From: Curtobacterium poinsettiae
GTDB lineage: Bacteria; Actinomycetota; Actinomycetes; Actinomycetales; Microbacteriaceae
Assembly: GCF_025677645.1 (NCBI RefSeq)
Contig: NZ_CP106879.1
Coordinates: 1,364,001 to 1,428,000 of the forward strand
Reading direction: 5' to 3'
DNA length: 64,000 bases
Position 1 is the first letter of the stretch. Every line of letters begins with the position of its first letter. Both the position numbers and the translations under genes were made by a program. Shown here piece after piece: positions 28,013-38,314 of the stretch. The notes under the pieces are model-generated. The model made no database searches. It saw nothing but the letters and a program-made list of their open reading frames with translations, and was not told the origin of the DNA.

Positions 28013-28798
28013 GTGACCGGGACGGCGGGATGGACAGGGCGAGGGATCCTCTACCGCGCCTACCAGCGCCGGATCCGCCGCCAGCTCGACGGTGCAGCGA
28101 AGCCCAAGCACGTCGCCATGATCGTGGACGGCAACCGCCGCTGGGCGAAGCAGCTCGGGCTCGAGTCCGCCGCACACGGTCACCGTGCCGGCGCCGCGAA
28201 GATCCCGGAGTTCCTGACGTGGTGCGACGACCTCGGCATCGAGGTCGTGACGCTCTACCTGCTGTCCGCCGACAACCTGACGGGTCGTGGCGGCGAAGAG
28301 CTCGAGGAACTCGTCGGGATCATCGCCGACCTCGCCGGGGTCCTGGCCGACAACCGTGACTGGCGCGTGCAGCACGTCGGCTCGAACGAGGGGCTGCCGG
28401 ACAACCTGGTGACCGCGCTCGAACGGGCCGAGCAGCGCACCGCCGGACGCACGGGGCTGCACGTCAACCTCGCCGTCGGGTACGGCGGTCGGCGTGAGAT
28501 CGCGGACGCCATGCGCAGCATCGTGCAGGCGCACGGCGCGGGCGGCGGCACCATCGACACCCTGGCAGAGGTCCTGACGCCGGAGCTCATCGGCGACCAC
28601 CTGTACACGCAGGGCCAGCCCGACCCCGACCTGGTGATCCGGACTTCGGGCGAGCAGCGGCTGTCCGACTTCATGCTGTGGCAGAGCGCGCACAGCGAGT
28701 TCTACTTCGTCGAGGCGTTCTACCCGGACCTGCGCGAGGTCGATTTCCTCCGGGCGGTCCGCGACTTCGGACTCCGGTCGCGTCGGTTCGGCGGCTGA
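28013..28798 (+). CDS. uppS: Cis-prenyltransferase (isoprenyl transferase)
   Basis: Condenses isopentenyl diphosphate onto an allylic diphosphate in Z configuration for polyprenyl-phosphate carriers of the envelope; 261 aa. Motif I VAMIVDGNRRWAK contains the catalytic Asp. The later motifs NLAVGYGGRREI, DPDLVIRTSGEQRLSDF and FYFVEAFYPDL are intact. By synteny with M. tuberculosis Rv1086 this could be the short-chain (C15) enzyme rather than the long-chain synthase; sequence alone does not decide. GTG 28013 follows TACGCT (28001-28006) by 6 nt, so a leaderless start is likely. Confidence 0.93.
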   Translation: MTGTAGWTGRGILYRAYQRRIRRQLDGAAKPKHVAMIVDGNRRWAKQLGLESAAHGHRAGAAKIPEFLTWCDDLGIEVVTLYLLSADNLTGRGGEELEELVGIIADLAGVLADNRDWRVQHVGSNEGLPDNLVTALERAEQRTAGRTGLHVNLAVGYGGRREIADAMRSIVQAHGAGGGTIDTLAEVLTPELIGDHLYTQGQPDPDLVIRTSGEQRLSDFMLWQSAHSEFYFVEAFYPDLREVDFLRAVRDFGLRSRRFGG

Positions 28799-28921
28799 GC
28801 ACGGTCGGGCGCGGCCGGCTACCGAACCACCAGCGACCAGCCACCTGCCGCACCGGGTTCGGCGGCGGAGCCGCGTCCCAGTAGGCTCTCAGGGTTCGAC
28901 CCTGTGAAAGGTGCACCACCT

Positions 28922-30031
28922 GTGAACATCGACGAGTACGCCGCCGGCTTCTCCGAAGACCCCGGTTACCTCGACCACGCTGCGTTCGGCCCCGTGCAGA
29001 CCGCCGTGCTCGAGGAGCAGCGTGTGCTCGGCACGATCCAGGCACACATGCGCTTCGGCGCGATGGAGACCCTCGACGAGCAGGACGCCCGCGTCCGCAC
29101 CGTCGCCGCCCGCCTGGTCGGCCGCCGCGAGGACCAGGTCGTCTCGCAGGCCGCGACGACCCCCGGCTTGCTGCACACCGCCTTCGGCCTGACCGGTGGC
29201 GTGCTCGTGTCCGCCGACGAGTACCCGTCGCTGCCGCTCGCGCTGGCCAGCGCGGCCTCGGCCACCGGCGGACGGGTGCAGCCCGTCGTCATCGAGTCGG
29301 GTGCCGGCTGGGTGACCCCCGAGCTGATCCGTGAGCGCCTGACCGACGAGGTGACCGCCGTCGCGGTGTCCCTGGTCGACTGGCGCACCGGCTACCTGAC
29401 CGACCTCGCCGCCATCCGCGAGGTCATCGGCGACCGCCTGCTCATCGTCGACGCGATCCAGGGCTTCGGCGTCGTCGACGCCCCGTACGAGGTCGCCGAC
29501 GTCGTCGCCACCGGCGGGCAGAAGTGGCTGCACGCCGGGTGGGGCACCGGCTTCGTGGCGTTCAGCGATCGCGCCCTGAACCGGATCCGTCCGGCACTGT
29601 CCGGTCCGCACGGCACCTCCGGCTGGCCCACCGAGGTCCCGGCGGTGCGTCCGGGGGCCGCCGGCTTCCAGATGTCCCGCATCGACCCGGTCGCGCAGGC
29701 CCGGCTCGCGGTGTCGCTCGAGCGCCTCACCGCGGTCGGCGTCGCCGCCGTGCAGGAGCGTGTCACCGACCGCGTCGAGCGCGTGTTCGCGATCGCGGAC
29801 GAGTTCGGGCTCGAGGTCGAGTCCAGCCGCGACCCGGCCGAGCGCGCCGGCATCGTCGTGCTCCGGCCGACGCAGGGTCGCGTGACGGCCCTGTCCGCCG
29901 CGATGCACAACCACGGCGTCACCGCGACCACGCGGCTCGGGGTCGCGCGGGTGTCCGTGTTCCCGTCGACCACCGACGAGACCCTGGACATGTTCCGCGA
30001 CGCCTGCGTCTCGTACGCCACGATGCAGTAG
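28922..30031 (+). CDS. Class V PLP-dependent aminotransferase
   Basis: A 369-aa fold-type I PLP enzyme of the aminotransferase class V / cysteine desulfurase-like group. PLP region: aspartate in [15 protein letters not shown] and Schiff-base lysine in [18 protein letters not shown]. No active-site Cys loop of NifS/IscS type is visible, and there is no nearby Fe-S scaffold, so a simple aminotransferase or lyase is more likely. Substrate unknown. GTG 28922 has GAAAGG about 10 nt upstream, and a -10 TAGGCT lies at 28882-28887. An upstream in-frame GTG (28904) would overlap this site. Confidence 0.85.
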   Translation: MNIDEYAAGFSEDPGYLDHAAFGPVQTAVLEEQRVLGTIQAHMRFGAMETLDEQDARVRTVAARLVGRREDQVVSQAATTPGLLHTAFGLTGGVLVSADEYPSLPLALASAASATGGRVQPVVIESGAGWVTPELIRERLTDEVTAVAVSLVDWRTGYLTDLAAIREVIGDRLLIVDAIQGFGVVDAPYEVADVVATGGQKWLHAGWGTGFVAFSDRALNRIRPALSGPHGTSGWPTEVPAVRPGAAGFQMSRIDPVAQARLAVSLERLTAVGVAAVQERVTDRVERVFAIADEFGLEVESSRDPAERAGIVVLRPTQGRVTALSAAMHNHGVTATTRLGVARVSVFPSTTDETLDMFRDACVSYATMQ

Positions 30032-30372
30032 CAGCGTCTCGTGCCGCCCGTCCGGGGCAGGCGAGCGGTCACGACACCCCGCTCGCGTCCGCCGGGTGGT
30101 CACCACCTGTCGGCTGGCACCGTCGCAGCCGACAGTTCGTGACCACTCGGCGTCACCGGCGTGCGCGGCTGCGCGAGCCACGCTCGCGTTGTTCACGCGA
30201 CCGTAACTCCGGAAACCGCGTGTCGCTGGCGGGGTGTCGGGGGCCGGACGTACGTTGTCCCCATCGGGCACCGCGCCCGATCGAAGCGGCCACAGTCGGT
30301 GCTTCGGGATCCGCTCCGTGGCCGCGTTCGAGGACAGGACCGGGCCCGTCGCGGCCCGGGGATGGAGTGGTC
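30032..30372. other. Intergenic region before phoH
   Basis: A 341-bp gap. The left part is copy 2 of the GAGTGGTCAC repeat family (30061-30152). The right part has a possible -10 TACGTT near 30250 and an 8-bp stem GCGGCCAC/GTGGCCGC in the presumed leader. A frame of up to 71 codons (30161-30376) overlaps the phoH start, but its composition does not look coding. Confidence 0.5.
30061..30152. repeat. GAGTGGTCAC palindromic repeat, copy 2
   Basis: Left half GCGAGCGGTCACGACACCCC. The core hairpin has arms GGGTGGTCACCACCTGTCGG and CCGACAGTTCGTGACCACTC, ending at 30152. Shares the block GGTCACGACACCCCGCTC with copy 4. Confidence 0.7.
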
Positions 30373-31728
30373 GTGACCTCTCAGAACGTCTCTCGCGGAG
30401 CACAGCAGCAGCACACCGCGGACTCGTCCACATCGGTCGCCCAGCGCACGTACGTGCTCGACACATCGGTGCTCCTCAGCGATCCGCGGGCCTTGTTCCG
30501 CTTCGCCGAGCACGCCGTGGTCCTGCCCGTGGTGGTCGTCAGCGAACTCGAGTCGAAGCGCAACGACCCGGAGATCGGGTACTTCGCCCGGCAGGCCCTC
30601 CGGCTGCTCGACGAACTGCGCATCGAGCACGAGCGGCTCGACTTCCCGATCGCGATCGGCGACGGCGGCTCGTTCCGCGTCGAACTGAACCACTCCAACC
30701 AGTCCGTCCTGCCGTCGGGCCTGCAGCTCGGCGACAACGACTCGCGCATCCTCGCCGTCGCGTCGAACCTGAAGAACGACGGACTCGACGTCGTCGTCGT
30801 GTCGAAGGACCTGCCGCTCCGGGTCAAGGCGTCGTCGATCGGCATGGCGGCCGAGGAGTACCGCGCCGAACTCGCGGTCGACTCGGGCTACACCGGCATC
30901 GCCGACCTGCAGGTCTCGGGCGAGCAGATGTCCGACCTGTACGAGAAGGAGGAGATCCGCTCCGCGAAGCTCGACGGGGTCCCGGTGAACACCGGGGTCG
31001 TCATCCACTCGGAGCGCGGATCGGCCCTCGGTCGCGTGCACGTCGCCGGAGCCGTCGCCCTGGTGCGCGGCGACCGCGAGGTCTTCGGACTCCGCGGACG
31101 CTCGGCCGAGCAGCGGCTCGCCATCGACGCCCTGCTCGACTCCGAGATCGGCATCGTCTCGCTCGGCGGCAGCGCCGGCACCGGCAAGTCGGCGCTCGCC
31201 CTGTGCGCCGGACTCGAGGCGGTGCTCGAACGGCAGCAGCACAAGAAGATCATGGTGTTCCGGCCGCTGTACGCCGTGGGTGGGCAGGACCTCGGCTTCC
31301 TGCCCGGCGATGCCGGCGAGAAGATGAACCCGTGGGCGCAGGCCGTCTACGACACCCTCGGTTCGGTGGTGTCGGACAACGTGCTCGACGAAGTGGTCGA
31401 GCGCGGCCTGATCGAGGTGCTGCCCCTGACGCACATCCGCGGCCGCTCCCTGCACGACGCCTTCGTGATCGTCGACGAGGCGCAGTCGCTCGAACGGAAC
31501 GTGCTGCTCACGATGCTCTCCCGCATCGGTCAGAACTCGCGGGTGGTGCTCACCCACGACGTCGCGCAGCGCGACAACCTGCGGGTCGGTCGGCACGACG
31601 GGATCGCGTCGGTCATCGAGCGGCTCAAGGGGCACCCGCTGTTCGCGCACGTCACGCTGACGCGTTCCGAACGCTCCGCGATCGCCGCCCTGGTCACCGA
31701 CCTGCTGGACTCGCCGGACCTGGCGTGA
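30373..31728 (+). CDS. phoH2: PIN-PhoH fusion protein (PhoH2)
   Basis: A 451-aa two-domain protein: an N-terminal PIN-type RNase domain (about 25-150; [33 protein letters not shown] with the acidic residues) and a PhoH ATPase domain (Walker [10 protein letters not shown] at 265-273, Walker [13 protein letters not shown], then [14 protein letters not shown]). In mycobacteria PhoH2 is an ATP-dependent RNA-unwinding ribonuclease, paired with a small upstream protein PhoAT. No convincing PhoAT is seen here. GTG 30373 is chosen because GGAG (30364-30367) is 5 nt upstream. Convergent with fumC. Confidence 0.93.
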   Translation: MTSQNVSRGAQQQHTADSSTSVAQRTYVLDTSVLLSDPRALFRFAEHAVVLPVVVVSELESKRNDPEIGYFARQALRLLDELRIEHERLDFPIAIGDGGSFRVELNHSNQSVLPSGLQLGDNDSRILAVASNLKNDGLDVVVVSKDLPLRVKASSIGMAAEEYRAELAVDSGYTGIADLQVSGEQMSDLYEKEEIRSAKLDGVPVNTGVVIHSERGSALGRVHVAGAVALVRGDREVFGLRGRSAEQRLAIDALLDSEIGIVSLGGSAGTGKSALALCAGLEAVLERQQHKKIMVFRPLYAVGGQDLGFLPGDAGEKMNPWAQAVYDTLGSVVSDNVLDEVVERGLIEVLPLTHIRGRSLHDAFVIVDEAQSLERNVLLTMLSRIGQNSRVVLTHDVAQRDNLRVGRHDGIASVIERLKGHPLFAHVTLTRSERSAIAALVTDLLDSPDLA

Positions 31729-31752
31729 GGCGGGTCGAGCCGGCTCCTGACT

Positions 31753-31792
31753 GAGGGGAGGCCCGGTGCCAGCTGGCACCGGGCCTCCCGTC
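31753..31792. terminator. Bidirectional hairpin, GGAGGCC family copy e
   Basis: Perfect 15-bp stem GGGAGGCCCGGTGCC/GGCACCGGGCCTCCC around AGCT (31756-31789), between convergent phoH2 and fumC. Nearly identical in core to copy a at 4900. Confidence 0.8.
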
Positions 31793-31821
31793 CGTCGTGG
31801 GGGTGCGTCAGGAGCGTCCCG

Positions 31822-33240
31822 CTAGTTCGGGTGGGTCATGCTGAGGACGTCGAGCGCCTCGTCGAGCTGTGCCTCGGTGACCTCGCCGCGCTCGACGTGG
31901 CCGAGGGCCACGACGGCGTCGCGCACGGTGATGCCCTCGGCGACGGCGTACTTCGCGACCTTCGCCGCTGCCTCGTAGCCGATGACCCGGTTGAGCGGGG
32001 TGACGATCGACGGCGAGGACTCCGCGAACGCGCGAGCACGCTCGAGGTTCGCCTGCAGCCCGTCGATGGTCTTGTCCGCGAGCACCCGCGAGCTGTTCGC
32101 CAGCAGCCGGATCGACTCGAGCAGCGCCGTGCCCATCACCGGGATGGCGACGTTGAGCTCGAACGCACCCGAGGCACCGGCCCAGGCGATGGTGGCGTCG
32201 TTGCCGATGACCCGGGCGCCGACCATCAGGGTGGCCTCGGGGATCACCGGGTTCACCTTGCCGGGCATGATCGAGGAGCCGGGCTGCAGGTCGGGGATGT
32301 GCAGCTCGCCCAGGCCGGTGTTCGGACCGGAGCCCATCCAGCGCAGGTCGTTGTTGATCTTCGTCAGGCTGACGGCGAGCACCTTGAGCGCACCGGAGGC
32401 CTCGACCAGGGCGTCACGCGCCCCCTGCGCCTCGAAGTGGTCGACGGCCTCGGTGATCGGCAGGTCGGTGTCGCTCGCGAGCTGGGCGATGACCCGCTGC
32501 GGGAAGCCCTTCGGGGTGTTGATACCGGTCCCGACCGCGGTGCCGCCGAGCGGGACCTCGGCGACGCGGGGCAGCGTCGCCTGCACACGCTCGATGCCCA
32601 GGCGGATCTGGCGTGCGTAGCCGCCGAACTCCTGCCCGAGGGTGACGGGCGTGGCGTCCATCAGGTGCGTCCGGCCGGACTTCACGGCGTCGGCCCAGAG
32701 CGTGGCCTTCGCTTCGAGGGACTCGGCGAGGTGCTCGAGGGCGGGCACGAGGGTGCGGAGGAGCGCCTCGGTCACGGCGACGTGCACGGAGGTGGGGAAG
32801 ACGTCGTTCGACGACTGCGAGGCGTTGACGTGGTCGTTCGGGTGCACCGCCGAGCCCGCGATGTCGGACGCCAGTGTCGCGAGCACCTCGTTCATGTTCA
32901 TGTTCGACGACGTGCCGCTGCCGGTCTGGTAGACGTCGACCGGGAACTGGTCGTGGTGCTGCCCGCCGATGATCAGGTCGGCCGCGCCCGCGATGGCGTC
33001 GGCGACGGCGGGTTCGACGATGCCGAGTGCACCGTTCACGACGGCCGCCGCACGCTTGATCCGTGCGAGCGCCACGATCTGCGCCGACTCGAGCCCGGTG
33101 CCCGAGATGGGGAAGTTCTCGACGGCGCGCTGGGTCTGGGCACGGTAGAGCGCCGACTTCGGCACCCGTACCTCGCCCATCGTGTCGTGCTCGATGCGGA
33201 ACTCGGTCGCAGCGGTGTCGTTCGCAGTGGTGTCGGTCAC
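31822..33240 (-). CDS. fumC: Class II fumarate hydratase
   Basis: Interconverts fumarate and malate in the TCA cycle; 472 aa, standard length for the iron-independent enzyme. Substrate-site segments [31 protein letters not shown] and the fumarase/aspartase signature [11 protein letters not shown] are intact. [10 protein letters not shown] and [12 protein letters not shown] are further FumC hallmarks. GTG 33240 has AGGAAGGA about 10 nt upstream. The carbonic anhydrase gene follows upstream on the same strand, 98 bp away. Confidence 0.96.
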   Translation of the reverse strand: MTDTTANDTAATEFRIEHDTMGEVRVPKSALYRAQTQRAVENFPISGTGLESAQIVALARIKRAAAVVNGALGIVEPAVADAIAGAADLIIGGQHHDQFPVDVYQTGSGTSSNMNMNEVLATLASDIAGSAVHPNDHVNASQSSNDVFPTSVHVAVTEALLRTLVPALEHLAESLEAKATLWADAVKSGRTHLMDATPVTLGQEFGGYARQIRLGIERVQATLPRVAEVPLGGTAVGTGINTPKGFPQRVIAQLASDTDLPITEAVDHFEAQGARDALVEASGALKVLAVSLTKINNDLRWMGSGPNTGLGELHIPDLQPGSSIMPGKVNPVIPEATLMVGARVIGNDATIAWAGASGAFELNVAIPVMGTALLESIRLLANSSRVLADKTIDGLQANLERARAFAESSPSIVTPLNRVIGYEAAAKVAKYAVAEGITVRDAVVALGHVERGEVTEAQLDEALDVLSMTHPN

Positions 33241-33337
33241 GTCGTCGTGGTCCTTCCTGGGGTGCTCGCCGGTCGCGGTCGCGCCGGCCCGTGCCTGCGC
33301 CCCGGGGTCGCCGGGGCGGTCGTCGGGGTCGGGTGGG

Positions 33338-33952
33338 TCAGACCTGGCCGACGACGGTGTCGATGGTGACTTCTCCGGTGGCGAGGTCGTACGTCGCCCC
33401 GACGACCGCCAATCTACCCTTGGCCACGGCGTCGGAGACCGCGCCGGAGCGCTCGATCACCTGGCGGAGGGTGGCTTCGAGGTGTGCGGCGCCGACGGCT
33501 TCCTGCGGGAGCTCGGCGTCGGTGAGCCGGACCTTCTCGACGCTCGGGGCGATCGCATCGACGAGGGCCTGCAGGTGCGGGGCGGGGACGGGCTCACCGG
33601 AGCGCGCTGCCGCGACGGCACCGCACCGGGTGTGCCGGAGCACGACGACCAGGGGCGTGCCCAGGGCGACGACCGCGAACTCGATCGAGCCGAGCACGAC
33701 GTCGTCGACGATCTGGCCGGCGTTGCGGATGGCGAACAGGTCACCGATGCCGGCGTCGAAGACGTGCTCGAACGGCACCCGCGAGTCCGAGCAGCCGAGG
33801 ACGGTCGCGAACGGCGACTGCGATCCTTCGAGCTCGGTGCGGCGGTCCGGGTCCACGCGGCCCATCCGGCGCTTGTCGGCGGCGAATCGTGCGTTGCCGT
33901 CGACGAGCAGGCGCAGGGCGTCGGACGGGGTGGAGGCGGCGCGGTCGGGCAT
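33338..33952 (-). CDS. Beta-carbonic anhydrase
   Basis: Zinc enzyme that interconverts CO2 and bicarbonate; 204 aa. Zinc ligands: Cys and the Asp/Arg dyad in [15 protein letters not shown], and His and Cys in LRHTRCGAV. The N-terminal [17 protein letters not shown] is typical of actinobacterial beta-CAs. ATG 33952 has GAGGAG 5 nt upstream on the minus strand. It lies 56 bp downstream of the DUF4245 gene in a same-strand run (xseA, xseB, DUF4245, CA, fumC) and may share a transcript with it. Confidence 0.93.
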   Translation of the reverse strand: MPDRAASTPSDALRLLVDGNARFAADKRRMGRVDPDRRTELEGSQSPFATVLGCSDSRVPFEHVFDAGIGDLFAIRNAGQIVDDVVLGSIEFAVVALGTPLVVVLRHTRCGAVAAARSGEPVPAPHLQALVDAIAPSVEKVRLTDAELPQEAVGAAHLEATLRQVIERSGAVSDAVAKGRLAVVGATYDLATGEVTIDTVVGQV

Positions 33953-34008
33953 GGGGCTCCTCGGTTCGGGTGGGACGGGGTGGTGACTGACGGGGCGGTG
34001 CCCGTCGT

Positions 34009-34644
34009 CTACTCGGTCAGTTCTCGGGAGACGGCGGTCGCGACGGTCCGGAAGGCCTTGTCGTCGGCGGTTCCGGAGAGCACGATCGTGTTCTTGCCGA
34101 ACGTCGAGACGAGTGAGTAGGCGTGGTTGCCGGCGTCGGTGCCCTCGGCGCGGCGGTCGTAGACGGTCCACTCCGTGTCACCGATCGTGCGGTCACCGGT
34201 GGACGGCCGCTGGTCGAGCTGGTTCGACACCCACGAGGCGTTGGCGTCGATGCCCTGCTGCACACCGAGGTACTGCTTGTCCGGCGTCACGAAGCCGACG
34301 GTCCAGACGTCCACGCCGTCGGTGGTCTTGCTCGCGAAGTCCGCGCGGTTGGCGCTGTAGCCGTTCGGCAGCGGCGGCGCGACCAGGGTGACGTCGTCGA
34401 CGTTCGCCTTCGCCGCGATCTGCTGGTAGTCGACGGTGCGGTCCACGGTGGTGTCGGGCCGGACGACGACCGCCACCAGGAACAGCACGATGCCGAGTGA
34501 GGCGATGAGCGCGATGACCAGGTTGAACGCGGTCTGGTGCTGACGGCGGGCGGTCCGGGCGGCGTCCTTGCGAGCCCAGGTCTCCTCTGCCGTCTCGGGG
34601 CGACCGAGCTCGGCGACGATCGGGCGGCCGGTGGGGTCGGTCAT
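34009..34644 (-). CDS. DUF4245 membrane protein
   Basis: A 211-aa protein: basic cytoplasmic N-terminus, one TM helix (about 42-64, [20 protein letters not shown]) and an extracytoplasmic domain with conserved [12 protein letters not shown] and [20 protein letters not shown]. This is the actinobacterial DUF4245 family; function unknown. ATG 34644 overlaps the xseB stop (ATGA), so it is translationally coupled. The xseA-xseB-DUF4245 arrangement is common in actinobacteria. Confidence 0.88.
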   Translation of the reverse strand: MTDPTGRPIVAELGRPETAEETWARKDAARTARRQHQTAFNLVIALIASLGIVLFLVAVVVRPDTTVDRTVDYQQIAAKANVDDVTLVAPPLPNGYSANRADFASKTTDGVDVWTVGFVTPDKQYLGVQQGIDANASWVSNQLDQRPSTGDRTIGDTEWTVYDRRAEGTDAGNHAYSLVSTFGKNTIVLSGTADDKAFRTVATAVSRELTE

Positions 34645-34886
34645 CGCCCGGAGCCGTCCTGGGCGTCGCTGGCGGCACGGGCCGCGTCGAGCCGTGCACG
34701 GGCGCCGACGAGCCACTCTTCGCACCGGGCGGCGAGGGCTTCGCCCCGCTCCCAGAGCGCCAGCGAACGCTCGAGGGTCGCGGAGCCCTGTTCGAGCTCG
34801 CTCACGACGCGCACGAGTTCGTCGCGGGCAGCTTCGTAGCTCAGCGACTGGACGTCGGTCTGCTCGGGTTCCTGCTGGGATGGCAC
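34641..34886 (-). CDS. xseB: Exodeoxyribonuclease VII small subunit
   Basis: An 81-aa helical subunit that binds the C-terminal helices of XseA. Family pattern [34 protein letters not shown] and [13 protein letters not shown]. The start is GTG 34886, 6 nt after TAGGAT on the minus strand, so it can be transcribed separately from xseA as a leaderless message. The xseA stop lies 71 bp upstream. Confidence 0.95.
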   Translation of the reverse strand: MPSQQEPEQTDVQSLSYEAARDELVRVVSELEQGSATLERSLALWERGEALAARCEEWLVGARARLDAARAASDAQDGSGR

Positions 34887-34957
34887 GGGTCGATCCTACC
34901 GAGCGTCCACCGACGATCCGCCGCTCGGACCCAGGCTGTGGAGAACACCCGTGGTGG

Positions 34958-36193
34958 TCAGGAGCCGTCCGGGCCGGGGCCGTCCGGTTCGAGCGTGCCC
35001 GTGGCCGTGCCGGCGCCGAGCGTGACGTGCACCGGCGTCGCTCCGGACAGGTCGTCCGTGCCGCGGACGACGCCCCCGTCGGCCCGCTGCACGATGGCGT
35101 ACCCGCGGCGCAGGGTGTCGCGCGGTGAGAGTGCCCGGAGCCGAGCGGTCAGGTGCCCGACCTCGGAGTGCCCGCGCTCGAGCCGGCGGTCGAGCAGTTC
35201 GCGGGCGCGGGACAGGTCGCGGGCGACCTCTTCCGCACGGGTGTCGACGAGCCACGCGGTCGACGCCAGAGCCGGGCGCGACCGCAGCGCGGCGAGCCGG
35301 TCGGCCTCGACCGACAGCGTGTGCGAGAGCCGGAGCCCGAGTCGGGCGCGGGCCGCCCGGACGTTGGCGAGCTCCTCGGCAACGTCGGGCACGACCCGCT
35401 TCGCGGCGTCCGTGGGGGTCGAGGCGCGCAGGTCGGCGACCTCGTCGAGGATCGGGCGATCGGCTTCGTGCCCGATCGCCGAGACGATCGGGGTCGACGC
35501 AGCGGCCGCGGCACGGACGAGCCCTTCGTCGCTGAAGCCGAGCAGGTTCTGGAAGTCGCCGCCGCCACGGGCGATGATGATGACGTCGACCTCGGGGTCG
35601 GCGTCGAGCTCGAGGATCGCCGCCGTGACCTCGCCCATGGTCCGTTCGCCCTGCACCGCCGTGTGCACGGTGCGGAACTCCACATGGGGCCACCGCAGCT
35701 GCGCGTTGCGCTTGACGTCCTTCTCGGCGTCGGAGTCCTTGCCGGTGATCAGGCCGATGCGGTGCGGCAGGAAGGGCAGACGCTGCTTGCGGGACCGGTC
35801 GAACAGCCCTTCCTCGGCGAGGGTGCGGCGGAGGCGCTCGAGGCGTTCGAGCAGGTCACCGAGCCCGACGTGCTTCATCTCGACGACCTGCATCGTCAGT
35901 GAGCCGCCCTTGACCCAGTAGTTCGGCTTGAGCGCGGCGACGACCCGGTCGCCCTGCTTGATGTCCGCCGGCACCCGGGAGCGCACGCTCGACCAGATGG
36001 AGAACGACACGGTGGCGTCCACCTCGACGTCCTTGAGCTTGCCGTACACGTTGCCCCCGGCGACGTTCCACTGCGTGATCTCGCCCTCGACCCAGGCGGT
36101 GCCGAGCCGGTCGATCCAGTCGCGGAGCTTCGCGCCGAGGAGCGCCACGGGCCACGGGTTGTCGGCCGTCGGCGGGCCCTGTTCGATCGCCAT
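34958..36193 (-). CDS. xseA: Exodeoxyribonuclease VII large subunit
   Basis: Catalytic subunit of the single-strand exonuclease; 411 aa. N-terminal OB fold ([20 protein letters not shown], about 35-105). The catalytic domain has [33 protein letters not shown] and [20 protein letters not shown] with the active-site Asp and Gly residues. The coiled-coil helices and the short C-terminal domain ([12 protein letters not shown]) are present. ATG 36193 has GAGGAG 5 nt upstream. A longer N-terminus to 36277 is not conserved. Divergent from ispH. Confidence 0.96.
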   Translation of the reverse strand: MAIEQGPPTADNPWPVALLGAKLRDWIDRLGTAWVEGEITQWNVAGGNVYGKLKDVEVDATVSFSIWSSVRSRVPADIKQGDRVVAALKPNYWVKGGSLTMQVVEMKHVGLGDLLERLERLRRTLAEEGLFDRSRKQRLPFLPHRIGLITGKDSDAEKDVKRNAQLRWPHVEFRTVHTAVQGERTMGEVTAAILELDADPEVDVIIIARGGGDFQNLLGFSDEGLVRAAAAASTPIVSAIGHEADRPILDEVADLRASTPTDAAKRVVPDVAEELANVRAARARLGLRLSHTLSVEADRLAALRSRPALASTAWLVDTRAEEVARDLSRARELLDRRLERGHSEVGHLTARLRALSPRDTLRRGYAIVQRADGGVVRGTDDLSGATPVHVTLGAGTATGTLEPDGPGPDGS

Positions 36194-36319
36194 GTCGCTC
36201 CTCGTCCTGCTGGGACGTCCATCGTGCCCGAGACCGGTGACAGGGGACGGACGTCGTGTTCTCCACAGGCACTCCACGCGCCCAGGTCGCGTGCGTGCCG
36301 CTCACCTATCATCGGGGAC

Positions 36320-37384
36320 GTGACGATCACCAACGGCCACACGGTCCCGCTCGCCCCGCCGCGTGTGCACGCGGCACGGGGCAGACTGCGTGACGAACCG
36401 GTCGCCGGCCCCAAGAAGGTGCTGCTCGCGGCCCCCCGTGGTTACTGCGCCGGGGTGGACCGCGCGGTCGTGGCGGTCGAGAAGGCGTTGGAGCAGTACG
36501 GCGAGCCCGTCTACGTCCGCAAGCAGATCGTCCACAACGTGCACGTGGTGTCGACGCTCGAGCAGCGCGGTGCCGTCTTCGTCGACGACGTGGCAGAGGT
36601 CCCCCGGGGCTCGCACGTCGTCTTCAGCGCGCACGGTGTGTCGCCGGCCGTCGTCGCGGGCGCCGCCGAACGCGACCTGCACGCCATCGACGCCACCTGC
36701 CCCCTCGTCACCAAGGTCCACCGCGAAGCCACCCGGTTCGCCAAGGCCGAGCGCACCATCATCCTGATCGGCCACGCCGGCCACGAAGAGGTCGAGGGCA
36801 CGATGGGGCACGCCCCGGACCGCACGATCCTGGTGAACGGCCCCGACGACGTCGCCGCACTGTCCGTCTCCGATCCGGACAACCTCGTCTGGCTGTCGCA
36901 GACCACGCTCAGCGTCGACGAGACGATGGAGACCGTGCGGCTGCTGCGCGAGAAGTTCCCGGCCATCCAGGACCCCCCGTCGGACGACATCTGCTACGCC
37001 ACGCAGAACCGCCAGGTCGCGATCAAGAAGGTCGCGCCCGGTGCCGACCTGGTGATCGTCGTCGGCTCGGCGAACTCGTCGAACAGCGTCCGCCTGGTCG
37101 AGGTCGCGCTCGAGCACGGTGCCCGCGCCGCTCACCGTGTCGACTACGCGGAGGAGATCCAGCAGGAGTGGCTCGACGGTGTCGAGACGGTCGGCGTGAC
37201 GAGCGGTGCGTCCGTGCCGGAAGAACTCGTGGCCGAGGTGCTCGAACAACTCGCCGACGCCGGCTACGCCGCCGTCGAAGAGGTCGTCACCGCACACGAG
37301 GACCTGATGTTCTCGCTCCCCAAGGAGCTCCGCACCGACGCCTCGGGCAACCCGACGCGCGCGCTCGGCGGGCGTCGGGCATGA
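36320..37384 (+). CDS. ispH: 4-Hydroxy-3-methylbut-2-enyl diphosphate reductase
   Basis: Last enzyme of the MEP isoprenoid pathway, an Fe-S protein; 354 aa. The three cluster cysteines are in [28 protein letters not shown] and [13 protein letters not shown]. Substrate residues appear in FSAHGVSP and [18 protein letters not shown] 36320 follows TATCAT (36307-36312) by 7 nt, a leaderless arrangement; the first 25 residues are not conserved. The stop overlaps the next start (ATGA). Supplies precursors used by cis-prenyltransferases such as the one at 28013. Confidence 0.96.
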   Translation: MTITNGHTVPLAPPRVHAARGRLRDEPVAGPKKVLLAAPRGYCAGVDRAVVAVEKALEQYGEPVYVRKQIVHNVHVVSTLEQRGAVFVDDVAEVPRGSHVVFSAHGVSPAVVAGAAERDLHAIDATCPLVTKVHREATRFAKAERTIILIGHAGHEEVEGTMGHAPDRTILVNGPDDVAALSVSDPDNLVWLSQTTLSVDETMETVRLLREKFPAIQDPPSDDICYATQNRQVAIKKVAPGADLVIVVGSANSSNSVRLVEVALEHGARAAHRVDYAEEIQQEWLDGVETVGVTSGASVPEELVAEVLEQLADAGYAAVEEVVTAHEDLMFSLPKELRTDASGNPTRALGGRRA

Positions 37385-38127
37385 GCGGCTCGGACGGCTG
37401 GTCCTCGGTCCCGCGTCGCGACCCGGCGGACCACGGTGACGCCGGTGCTGGTGCCGGCCAGGAGGCCCGGGGTGCGTCCCCGACGGCGGCCGCCGGTCCC
37501 GCGAGCGGTCGGCCCCAGGGCCGTCCCGCCCCCGGGTACGGCGAGTACGCGCCCGAGGGCTGGGTGAACCCGGTCCTCATCGAGCAGGAACGCCAGGAGC
37601 GGGAGCGTCAGGCACGGGAGCGGCAGGACCAGGCCCCCGCCACCGGCGTGCGCGACGCTGCTCCTCGCGACCGCTCCGGCGGCGACCGCACTGGTACGGA
37701 TGCTCGCTCCGGTGCAGTCCCTGCCGGGGCGCAGCGGTCGATGGTCCGCAGCCGGTTCGGTCGCACACCGGTTGACTTCGTGCTCACCGTCGGGCTGCTC
37801 GCCTTCGGACTGGTCTCCGTGGTGCAGTCCCTCTCGGTGGGCGAGGTCGCCTCCACCGTGCGGCGCACCCTCGAGACCCAGTACACGGCGCTGAACGACC
37901 CGAGTGCCCTGAGCACGGCGGCCGCCATCGCCGCGATCACCAACGTGGTCGTGTTCGCCCTGGTTGCCTGGTGGTCCATCCGCCGGCTCCGGGCACGGAG
38001 GCGGACGTTCTGGGTGCCGCTGGTCGGAGCCGTCGTCGCCACGGCGATCAGCACGATCGCGTTCGTCGTCGTGGTCATGCAGGACCAGGCATTCGTCGAC
38101 TTCATGCTGCGCCAGTCCGGCGCCTGA
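37381..38127 (+). CDS. DUF6264-like membrane protein
   Basis: A 248-aa protein coupled to ispH by an ATGA overlap. The N-terminal half is disordered and rich in Gly, Ala, Arg and Glu, and contains [16 protein letters not shown], a motif I associate with the actinobacterial DUF6264 family. A short Glu/Arg/Gln coil ([14 protein letters not shown]) follows, then three TM helices (about 135-155, 180-200, 212-235). Function unknown. ATG 37381 is the natural start. Copy 3 of the palindromic repeat family follows. Confidence 0.75.
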   Translation: MSGSDGWSSVPRRDPADHGDAGAGAGQEARGASPTAAAGPASGRPQGRPAPGYGEYAPEGWVNPVLIEQERQERERQARERQDQAPATGVRDAAPRDRSGGDRTGTDARSGAVPAGAQRSMVRSRFGRTPVDFVLTVGLLAFGLVSVVQSLSVGEVASTVRRTLETQYTALNDPSALSTAAAIAAITNVVVFALVAWWSIRRLRARRRTFWVPLVGAVVATAISTIAFVVVVMQDQAFVDFMLRQSGA

Positions 38128-38170
38128 CCGCCTGACCGCGGGGTTGTTCGCGCCGCCGGCCTCCGCGCGC

Positions 38171-38260
38171 CGAGTGGTCGCAACACGCCGCGGCCCCGCC
38201 GTCGAGTGGTCACGAAGTGTCGTCTGGCACCGACTCGACCGACACTTCGTGACCCCTCGG
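38171..38260. repeat. GAGTGGTCAC palindromic repeat, copy 3
   Basis: Left half CGAGTGGTCGCAACACGCCG. Core hairpin arms GAGTGGTCACGAAGTGTCG (38203-38221) and CGACACTTCGTGACCCCTC (38240-38258), an 18-19 bp stem. The A/T at the stem centre differs from copies 2 and 4 (AAGTGTCG, not AACTGTCG) with a matching change in the other arm, so base pairing is kept. Confidence 0.75.
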
Positions 38261-38314
38261 CCCTGCGCGTGCGGGGAGTCGTGATCACCCCAGCCAGCCG
38301 ACGCCGGCCGGAGG

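Noticed and set aside
28922..30031. Cysteine desulfurase (IscS/SufS)
   Set aside because: The active-site Cys loop is not visible and there are no suf/isc neighbours; kept as a class V aminotransferase of unknown substrate.
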